A DNA stretch of 64,000 nt, taken from positions 73,671,499-73,735,498 of the forward strand of contig OX424555.1 of NCBI GenBank assembly GCA_949152475.1. The letters are read 5' to 3'. The DNA is from Terebella lapidaria (Eukaryota; Annelida; Polychaeta; Terebellida; Terebellidae). This document shows positions 10,254-19,036 of the stretch, in pieces (within the stretch, counting starts at the first letter, position 1; each line of letters begins with the position of its first letter). Below the pieces are notes generated by a model that saw only the letters and a program-made list of their open reading frames with translations, had not been told where the DNA came from and made no database searches. A program made the position numbers and the translations under genes.

Positions 10254-13200
10254 TCAAACAACAGCTTGCGCTACGACCAGCGGACCCAGTCTAAATCTGG
10301 ACGACTGGTCCTGAAGTTCGGCAGCATTGGACAGATAGAACCCGATGAATGTCGTAGAACTAGTCCACATTCCAGCCCTCACGATATATTCCAACGGAAT
10401 ATTCGACCTGGCCGCCAAAGACATCGAGATGTGTCGGATTTGGTGGGACGATATTTTGTAAGTGACTCGATCGTCAGCACCTGACTCCGCATAGACAGTC
10501 CTCACTACAACCTTCACCCATCGGGATAGTGTAGCTGTGGAGATATCCGTAGCCCTATTAGGCTGATAGGAAATAAATAATCGCTTGCGATCTTTCCTGA
10601 TCGATCTGGTACGATCGATGTAGATTTTCAGCGCTCTTACCGGGCACAATAGAGCGTCCGGCTCATTCCGTCCTACGTAACCGCCCAGTGACGGAATTAC
10701 GATAGGGGAGAACGCTTTCCCGCCCTCAACTGCAGCACGTGTTTTAGGCATAAAATCACGTACTGGGTATAAGGAAACGGACCCATCCGCGCCAAATGCG
10801 ACTCGCGATACGTCGATCGCCGCGACATCTGAGCGTCTTCGACCACTTGCTAGCATAACTAGCAAGAAAGTCTTAAGAGTTAACCTCTGCAAGGAAACTT
10901 CCTTGAGAGGCTCCCAAGGTGCTTTAGTAAGACAATATAGCACAAAAGCCATGTCCCAATCCGGTAGAGTAGGTACTCCGCGTGGCCTTTGCGTCCTAAA
11001 GGACGCCAAGAGATCAGCAAGGATACGATTATTAGTTAAATCGATCCCCCTAGCACGGAATACAGGGCCCAGCATGGACCTGTATCCCTCGATCGTAGTA
11101 GGCTTCAAATTAAGCCTATCAAAGAGATAGCAGAGAAAGTCTAGCACTGCATTCAGAGGGGCAGAGAGCGGATCAATGCGCCTTCCGTTACACCAACGTA
11201 CGAATACTCTCCATTTAGCCTCATACGTTTTTAGAGGAGGATCTCCTATTCTTTCTCGCGAGATGTACGGACACCTGCTGAGAAAATCCTGCCTCCTGGA
11301 AGGATCGCTCGATAGCCTCCACACGTGTAATTTGAGCACGTGGACGGAATCGTGAAATATATCCCGCCCCGGTTGCTTCAGCAACCTGTCCTCGATCGGG
11401 AGAACCCGTGGTACATCGATCAGGAGGGACAGTAGCAGGGGGAACCACGCCTGCATCGGCCAGCATGGCGCCACCAACAGAATCTCGCACTGAGACCTGG
11501 CTACTTTGTGCAGCACTTCTGTTAGGAACCGAGTTGGCGGGTACGCATACCCGAACATCCCGTCCCACGACTGAGACATCGCGTCCACAGCCAGTGCCTC
11601 GCTCTCTGGCAGAGGTGAGAAGTAGACCGGGAGCTTGTGATTCCGAGAGGTTGCGAACAGGTCTATGTTCGGTGTCCCGAACGCCTGACAAACGCGCCGA
11701 AACACCCCCGGATGCAGACTCCACTCCGTGCCTATGATCTTGTCCGGTCTCGACAGAGCGTCCGCTAGGACATTCCTGTGACCCGGCAGGTGCCTCGCCC
11801 TGATAAACAGACGGTACTTGAAGGCAAACCTGATCAGACACTCGGCCTCCAAACAAAGCTGACTCGACCGAGTTCCACCTTGTTTGTTTATGTGCGCCAC
11901 TACTGTGCTGTTGTCTGTGAAGACCAACCACTTCGTCCCTGGGGGACTCTGAGGCCCCCAGATCTCGAACGCACGTCTCACCGCTCGCAGCTCTAGGACA
12001 TTGATGTGCAACGCCCTCTCGCTCGTGTTCCACACAGCAGAGAGTTCGTGCTCGTCCATATGAGCTCCCCAAGCCAATTCTGACGCATCGGTGAAGAAGG
12101 TCCGATCGGGCAGATACTCCGCCAGTGGCATCCCTCGGAAAAGATTCCGATGGTCCCGCCACCAATGCATTGCTTCCCGAGCACGATCGTCCACCGATAC
12201 GACTTGGTCTAGTCGATCGGTGAGGATCCGCCATTGCAACGCTAGACACCATTGAATGGGTCTGAGGAAGCACCTGCCGAACGGCACCTGTTTCTCCATC
12301 GACGCCAACAGACCGATGATGGACAAAAACTGTCGAGCTGTGATCGACGACTGCGTCAGCGCGACCTCCATCGCCGCAATCGCCTTGAGAACTCTCTTCC
12401 GCGGAGGAAGAGCTACTCCTCGCTCTAGATCGTAATCTACCCCGACATACTCGAACCTTTGTGTCGGGGACAGATGAGACTTCGCCCAATTGGGGATCCA
12501 GCCGAGGCTGGTCGCCAACCTGAGGACGAACCCGGATTGCTCTATAGCCTGAGACGGGGAGTCGGCTATGATTAACCAATCGTCGATATAATGGTGGAAT
12601 TGAATTCCAACCGATCGAAACCTGGCCGATCGAAAGGGGCGGTGGCTACTCCAAAAGGAAGTACCCTGAACTGATACACCGAACCCTCGAAGGCGAACTT
12701 GAGGTATCGCCGATCGACTGGGTGTATTGGCACATGTAAGTACGCGTCCTTGACGTCGATACTGACTGCCCACTTCCCCTTGGACAAAGCTTTCTGGACG
12801 GAAAGCGCCGACTCCATCTTGAACCTGGGTATGATCAGGAATTTGTTGAGGTTTGACAGATCGAAAACGGGACGCCACCCGCCTGTCTTTTTCGGCACTA
12901 GGAAGATGAGAGAATAGAATCCTCTCTCGTCCTTGACCACCTCGATCGCACGTTTCTCTAGCAACTGCTGCACCTCGTGCTGCAGAAGCTGAAACTTTTC
13001 CCGATCGCCGGGCACAGGGAAGAACCACGCTTTGGGTCTGATCGGTGGTTTTCCAGCCTCCCATCTGAAGGTGAGACCGAACTTCACCCATGCCACGACT
13101 GAATTGTCTGACGACGCCAGATCGCTCCAGTTCTGGACGAACTGAGCCAGACGTCCCCCGACTGGACCAGGTTGTGGAAGATCGAATTCCGACAGAACTG

Positions 13201-13726
13201 AACCTTCCACAGAGCCTACGCTTTCCCGCAACGAGTCACTTCTTACCAGAAGCTTTCCCTTTGCCCTTGAAGCGTCCACCCCCTTTGCCTCCGCGCTTGC
13301 CATCCCCCTGGGGAGGGGGAGGCTGCGCCCCCCGAAAGGGCGGCTGCGTAGAAGCGGGTGCATGTGGTGCCTGAGGTTGGGCAGGCTTCTGACCCTTGGT
13401 CTTCTTGCCTGTCCCAGACCCCGCCGACTTCCCAAGCAAAGCCTTGGCCATAGCCTCATCCCTGAGATGTTCCCGCATGACGGAAATATCCGATCGAGAG
13501 AGGTTGGCGTAGGTATAGCCTGAGAAAAGCGGCCTCCCACGTAGCTCAGCGACGTCCGTAGCGGACACGTCAAGCAGACGGAGATCGGCATCACGCATGG
13601 TGAGATCCAATTGTGCGCCCAGGTGCGCACTGTCACGCTCAGCAGCATGGACCACTCCGGCCAAGACGCCGAGTGCTGCATGAATGTTGGCGCGACTACC
13701 CTCCTCCAGATCCGCCTCGTCCACAA
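10254..13726 (-). CDS. DIRS reverse transcriptase-RNase H-tyrosine recombinase region
   Basis: Recognisable parts in order are the reverse transcriptase (SIDVKDAYLHVPIH and the YIDDW active-site box), RNase H (FTDAS, then DNSTVVAHINKQGG and ADALSRP), and a C-terminal tyrosine recombinase. The last has LASGRRRSDV around the first catalytic Arg, HQIRH as the His-x-x-Arg box, and FYLS with the candidate nucleophile Tyr. The recombinase in place of a DDE integrase defines the order. The region overlaps the end of ORF1, as is usual in this family. This is an element gene, not a host gene. Confidence 0.85.
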
Positions 13727-15341
13727 ACTCCTGAACCAAAGTGGTCAGGTGATCCGTCAACGAGAGCTGCCCCATCAATTGATGAGACAGCGTCTGCCAG
13801 TGAGAAAGGCGAGCCTTTTTCACATAAGCTGACCAGACCGTACCCTGCTTCCGGGAAAGCAGGTGAAGGTTAGGGTCTTCGACCGGGACGGAAGTCTGAT
13901 GTCCACCCTCGGACTCTACAGTCCGATAGGTGTCGATCGACTCAGGTCGAACACGGCTAGTCGGGAATGTCGACTCCGTACGAGCCACATCCTTCTTAGC
14001 CGTAACTCCCTTGTTGATCTTGTCGAAGGACTTGACCAACGCGGGAGCCACAGGGAGCCGGATCGGCTGACGAACTGGCGCCGACGCGAACCTACCGGTT
14101 CCCCGTGAGGGCCCTGGAGCATCGATCGGCAAGTCCATTCGCCTTGCGACCGACTCCAAAGCCCACCGGAAGTTAGAACCCCCGGCCTGATCGGAAGTCT
14201 CATCCTCCGAGGAGGACGACTCCTGATCAGCTTCCACTCGACCCCCCCGATCGTTGGACCTCACAGGTCCGATCGAAGACCTCAATGACCCCAAGGGTAC
14301 ATCAAAGGACGGGCGAGGGAATGCCTGCTCAGCGATCGCGCCCGTCCGGCGACTTACATCCGCGTACACAGGACTTGAGTGGCCCTGAGGAACGACCCCA
14401 GCACCACCCGCCCGATCGTGCCCTGATCGAGGACCAGGAGCACGACCGCCAAGTGAAGACTCCCGATCGCACGAATGATCGAGAGCCTCACCCCCAAACA
14501 AAGGGAACTCTCCCCCCTCGAACCTCGAGACCGAGGACCCGAATGAGCCATCCAAGATGCTCCGCCGATCGAAGCCCGAAGCCTGATCGTCGCCCACCGA
14601 GAGGTCGGACGAAGCCTGAGCCACATCGAAAATCGATATGGTCTCAGCACCACGGCGCTTAGAGGAAGCACGCTTCCTCTTCTTGGAAGGCCCCGGGGAA
14701 GAGACGACGGACCCCTCCACCTCGATCGGCCCCGACTGAGGGACGACGAAGGTGGAGTGCGGTTCCTTGGCTGCTTTCGCCTTGGCAAGAACTGAAACCT
14801 TCTTCTTAGAAGATTTCGACTTCTTGCCAGCAGGGGGAGCAAGCTCTCCCTGCGACGAAGGGGCAGCCGAAGAACCGGCCGGGACTCCCTGTCCAAGCAG
14901 GGAAGAGAGACCCGGCAGTAGGGGACCCTGAAGGGACGATAACGACTGTGCAAAGAAAGATTGCACAGCCGCGTTGACCATGTCCTGTGTTAGCCCCAGG
15001 GGCTGGCTAACACCGGACGTAATCTGTGCCGTCACAGGCGGAGTCTCCACCTCCATGGGCGACTGGCGGACTTGCGGAGCCGAAGCTTCCGCAAGCCTCA
15101 AAGCATCCCGACGAGCCAATGAGGCTTCGGAATACTTTGCAGTCGCCTGCACGAAGGAAGAGGGACGCCAGAAACGACACAGATCACACCTCAAATCCTC
15201 CATAGATACCGGGCCATGGTCTAAACAGTCGAAACACAAACTGTGTTTCTCCCCTCCTCGGAGGGTATTGACCAGACACTTCGGGCATGGACGTTCGTCC
15301 ATGGCACCGGTACCAAGGGAGGATTGTGAAGTCATGATCAC
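13236..15341 (-). CDS. DIRS ORF1 (gag-like) region
   Basis: An open region of about 700 codons opens with a cysteine-rich segment (CPKC, CFDC and CDLC pairs) that looks zinc-binding. A long Ser/Pro/Gly-rich and basic middle follows, including KKSKSSKKK, and the C-terminus is very basic and Gly/Lys-rich (GGRFKGKGKASGKK). Family knowledge places a nucleic-acid-binding gag-like protein at this position in DIRS elements. The assignment rests mainly on position and composition. Confidence 0.7.
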   Translation of the reverse strand: MIMTSQSSLGTGAMDERPCPKCLVNTLRGGEKHSLCFDCLDHGPVSMEDLRCDLCRFWRPSSFVQATAKYSEASLARRDALRLAEASAPQVRQSPMEVETPPVTAQITSGVSQPLGLTQDMVNAAVQSFFAQSLSSLQGPLLPGLSSLLGQGVPAGSSAAPSSQGELAPPAGKKSKSSKKKVSVLAKAKAAKEPHSTFVVPQSGPIEVEGSVVSSPGPSKKRKRASSKRRGAETISIFDVAQASSDLSVGDDQASGFDRRSILDGSFGSSVSRFEGGEFPLFGGEALDHSCDRESSLGGRAPGPRSGHDRAGGAGVVPQGHSSPVYADVSRRTGAIAEQAFPRPSFDVPLGSLRSSIGPVRSNDRGGRVEADQESSSSEDETSDQAGGSNFRWALESVARRMDLPIDAPGPSRGTGRFASAPVRQPIRLPVAPALVKSFDKINKGVTAKKDVARTESTFPTSRVRPESIDTYRTVESEGGHQTSVPVEDPNLHLLSRKQGTVWSAYVKKARLSHWQTLSHQLMGQLSLTDHLTTLVQEFVDEADLEEGSRANIHAALGVLAGVVHAAERDSAHLGAQLDLTMRDADLRLLDVSATDVAELRGRPLFSGYTYANLSRSDISVMREHLRDEAMAKALLGKSAGSGTGKKTKGQKPAQPQAPHAPASTQPPFRGAQPPPPQGDGKRGGKGGGRFKGKGKASGKK

Positions 15342-15993
15342 GAAAGGGAACTAACCACACACAGTAACAGGGCGGGCAAAATACGCAAACCTGAGACCGC
15401 GTTGAAAAAGAACCCTAAGAGGACTACGAATATATAAACTACAGTATACGTATACACAATATATACAGTAGAAAATTAACGTAGAACTATTGATAGATGT
15501 AAACAACAAGTACACTATCAAGTACGACGGATGGACGATAATAGGGTGAACTGGCTATACAAATCGCTGACGATCTAGCAAGTAACAAACTATCGACCAA
15601 TACTTATCCAAATAGACACAAAACGATGTCTATGAACGTGGCAGGTGAAATTCCGTAAGAATATATCGCAAAAGTCTAGTTTGCAGACTAAATTCTACGA
15701 ATTCACCGGGAACCAAAATCCAAAGCTGCCAAGCAAAAATGGCGGTGGACAGAAAAGTGAAGCTTCTGCGCAGCTGCGCGCGCATATGCGCGGCGGTTTT
15801 GGCGGCAAAAGGAGCGCTCGAGTCATGCAGGCAGACGATCGTGCCTTGCTTTCAGTACGCGAATTTCTATCCAGAACGATCCAAAGGATCGAAAAGGAGC
15901 ATGTAGTAGTTTAGATTGGTGATGTATAAAATAAACCTACATTTGCAGTTATATGATTTCACTTGCTTGGTTGCCGCCTACAGCTTGGTACTA

Positions 15994-18639
15994 TACTCGG
16001 ATTTTTCTAACTCACCCCCTGTACGCGGCACAGCGGTAAATCAATTCTTGACGTTATCGGTTTTAAATTCTTGACGTTATGCGCGAAATTCTTGACGATA
16101 TACTTTTGTGTAGCCACAGAAAGGACAATTGAGTACGTTTAATAATTAAATAAACCTGATATGGAACAATTAATATCGTGATAGTTATGCGCACAGTACT
16201 CAGATACTATATATATCTTGGTATGTAGTCCAACTGTGGATTCAAGCACCATTGTAAGTAATATACAATGGGCGTTCGATGGTTGACTCTAAATATTGTT
16301 CTCCAGCTCCTGAAAAGGCGCAAAAGCCGGTCAATAAGTATATATAATGACTATTCGATTCATCAGTAGTTTGTACAATGATGTTACATACGGCAAAAGT
16401 GGTTATTAATAGGGAAACCTACGCATCCCCAATTTTGCACGGCGTTAAATTATTGACGTTATGATTACACAAGGTAATAATTCTTGACGTTATATCACAG
16501 AGAAGTTGACGATATTGGTTTTTATTGATTTAAAGAAAAAACATGTTTATAAAAGAAAGAAAATTGTAATAATAGTATTAAATGTATTATTGATAAGTAT
16601 TTAATATATGTTGACGTTTAACCTGTTATAAGGCGTCATGGTGCTAGTATTTAATATATGTTGACGTTTAACCTGTTATAAAGCGTCATGGTGCTACATA
16701 ACAACTGTGTGCTCATTCCATGGCCTGGAAATCCATTATGTACGCAACAGAAGTTTTTTTCCCAGTGTGAAGAAAGTCCTTTAGGGTATAATGTATTTCT
16801 TTTTGTTTTCCGACTTCTCTGACGACTCTTTTAGATTCAGCATAGGCCTACATTGGTGTAGAATTCTCGACATTGCAATAAAAGCCGAGACATTCCGGTG
16901 ATCTCATCCAATATACTGCTAATATTAATGTCTTAAATTTGGTGACAATTTAAGTGCTGTTTTAAATTAGTTTGCGGCTGGTATGCGACAATTTCTTTAT
17001 GCATTCTCCTGCCAGTTATTTATTTCTGACCTCTCCAAGTATAATCAATTTGCGTTATATAACTACGCCAACAAAGTTACCACTAGAAATGTGTTGTATT
17101 GCAGCGATGGACAGTGAAACATTGGTTTTGAGCATGAATTTAGTAGGATGTTTTTTTTTTTTTGAAAACAGACATGCCGACGGCTACGAAAGCTCAGGGC
17201 CAAAAACCAGTACTGGCGGTCAGGCAGAGATATGGCATGTCTAAATAGACTTTGGGGGAGATAATTTGATTGAGGGTGTTCACAATTTGCCGTGTCATTT
17301 ACTTTGATGTGACTGATCGTATGACGATCTTTATAAACTGTGTAGATATTGGTGTGGCGCTTTCGTATGGGAATAAACTGTGTAACCACGTTTTATGTTT
17401 TATATGACATCTTAAAATGTGTCAGGATGTTTATTTCTTGCATTTTGTAATACGTCATAAGTATTTCCAATTTTGTTTTTACATATTTAGCATCGTATTT
17501 TATCTGCAAGAGGAAACCACTCTTTTATTCAATTTTACTATTTAATTAAATTGCAATCATGCGTCAAAAATAACGACAAAAATTTCTAACATGACTTTCA
17601 ATAACGTCAAGCATGACGAACTAACGTCAATAATACCGAACTTATCATTGTTGGTGGAAAACGACTGACAGGTATGTTTAATTTAACATCTGGGCTTTGA
17701 ACCTTTCAATGCTTAATCATAAATGAGCTGCCAATATGCTAAAGCTCATTTCTAGTACATAGCGGATTCATTGCATGGAAATAAAATGCATTTAGTACAT
17801 TCGGATAAGTGCAAGGCACGATCTTCAACTTTTTTTTACATCTCAGAGCGTGATTGGGAGGCCATACTGCTTCGTCTAACTCATAAATCGAATATATAGT
17901 CACCCTGTTACTAATTACCTGAACACAATTAGATAATTTAAGCTGAGATCGCGATAGAACAAAACATAAACAAAGATATCGTCAAGAATTTCGCACATAA
18001 CGTCAAGAATATTGCGCATCACGTCAAGAATTTAGAACCGATAACGTCAAAAATTTACTTACCGCTGTGCCGCGAACAGGGGGTGTAACTCGTTTACACT
18101 GTTTTTCGCTAATATTTTTGTGATGCTTAACGCTATCGTTCTATAACTTGGCATACTTCACCTGGGAGTCAAACGGCAATTTGCTACCAAATTTCAGACA
18201 GCTATTCCAAAAATTGAAAAAGTTGGCAATCTACCGCAATGTTAAATTTAGCCCTATTATTTAATTTCTGGGCCCGCACACAAATTTGTGCATTTGTTCG
18301 GTTTGGTAGCGGAGTAATGTTTCAAAATCAACATGTTTGTGTAGAGTACACCCCAGTGTATCTTCTGGTTCAAAGGTACAATAATATTTTGAATCCTGAT
18401 GGATGTAAACAGGACCAATTCCTCGAATATGCTGAGATTCTCGAGATCCTGTTTTGGGCTGAAATTTAACATTGAGGTAGATTGCCAACTTTTTCAATTT
18501 TCGCGATAGCAGTCTGAAATTTGGTAGAAAATTGCCGTTTGACTCCTAGGTGAAGTGTGCCAAGTTATAGAACGATAGCATTCACCATCACGAAAATATT
18601 AGCGAAAAACAGTGTAAACGAGTTAGAAAAATCCGAGTA
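15994..18639. mobile_element. TA-flanked TIR mini-element, interrupted by a second element
   Basis: The left end TACTCGGATTTTTCTAACTCG and the right end, CGAGTTAGAAAAATCCGAGTA, are exact inverted copies. TA flanks each end (15992-15993 and 18640-18641). The arms continue inward for about 190 bases (ACTTCACCTGGGAGTCAAAC). Without its 2.07 kb insertion it would be about 570 bases. The related copy in MOSMO intron 1 (4967-5532) is uninterrupted. The flanking sequence joins as GGTAC-TA-GTCC at the empty site preserved in inverse orientation near 21875, which confirms the TA duplication. Confidence 0.85.
16013..18085. mobile_element. 2,073-bp TIR element with TAACT target duplication and GACGTTA repeats
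   Basis: The ends are CACCCCCTGTACGCGGCACA and its inverse TGTGCCGCGAACAGGGGGTG. They are flanked by TAACT at 16008-16012 and 18086-18090. The TIRs extend about 90 bases and are built of repeated AATTCTTGACGTTAT blocks, and the same TTGACGTTA/TAACGTCAA core recurs inside (16440-16510, 17590-17640). The unoccupied sequence TTTTTCTAACTCGTTTACA survives at 4975, which confirms the 5-bp duplication. No ORF resembles a transposase, so it is non-autonomous. A diverged end of the same family is at 34456. Confidence 0.85.
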
Positions 18640-18790
18640 TAGTCCATGCAAAAAAACGGCTACCGAAGGGCCTGAAAACCCGGTGTTGGACCAATATCTC
18701 ATGAAATACTTTTTATACAGTGTGTGTGCGCTATTAAATGTACCAGAGCTATGAAATACCTTCATATCCATTCAATGGAATCATTTGGAT
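18640..18790 (+). repeat. Arm of an inverted repeat pair with 21.73-21.89 kb
   Basis: From GTCCATGCAAAAAAACGG through CAATATCTCATGAAATAC to about CCAGAGCTATG this matches the reverse complement of 21890-21735. The two arms enclose the AGGTCA satellite and the dispersed repeat between them. The stretch TACAGCTTGGTACTA at 15979-15993 is the continuation of this arm on the other side of the nested transposons. I do not know whether this is the end of a larger element. Confidence 0.65.
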
Positions 18791-19036
18791 GGTCTACAGG
18801 TGTATATGTTAAATTATATTTGGTATATTTTGAGTTTACATAGTCAAATCTGGGAGATATCTGGCAACTTCATCATTGTTCATAAATCGGTGGTATAACC
18901 ATCGTCAGTAAATGGGTAAACATTGTTGCAGGTAATATTATTTACCTGAGATAGCTGACCAAATCAACTGTCAGAGGCATATTTACCATCAAGGATACAA
19001 TTTTCCAAAGAAAAAAATTAGCCCAAGGGCTAAGAA

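Larger units (their letters stand above)
5843..12152. repeat. Recent tandem duplication of a 3,154-bp segment
   Basis: Bases 5843-8996 and 8999-12152 are direct copies at a constant offset of 3,156. They differ at only a handful of sites by my reading. A two-base TG filler separates them at 8997-8998. Each copy contains the right arm of the foldback element, MOSMO exon 1, about 290 bases of MOSMO 5' flank and the left half of the DIRS-type element. The tiny divergence means either a very recent duplication or an assembly artefact such as an uncollapsed haplotype. Confidence 0.9.
9577..15937 (-). mobile_element. DIRS-type tyrosine-recombinase retroelement
   Basis: A roughly 6 kb retroelement on the minus strand has, in transcriptional order, a gag-like ORF1, then a reverse transcriptase-RNase H-tyrosine recombinase region. 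The ends are inverted repeats: GTTTATTTTATACATCACC at about 9914 is mirrored at about 15893-15935. A second, longer inverted match pairs 9643-9790 with 15755-15893. A palindromic segment at 9577-9908, with diverged copies of the same end, precedes the left repeat. Inverted ends, absence of a clear target duplication and a recombinase in place of an integrase fit DIRS elements. Base composition is richer in GC and CGATCG than the host. It looks nearly whole, with about one break in the pol region, and is probably young. Confidence 0.88.

Noticed and set aside
7044-14662. Plus-strand open frames opposite the DIRS element
   Set aside because: They are shadows of the element's own minus-strand coding regions and have no domain of their own.
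16972-17244. A 90-codon frame inside the 2.07 kb TIR element, possible transposase
   Set aside because: It is short, contains a homopolymer-driven Phe run and shows no DDE-like motif. The element is better read as non-autonomous.
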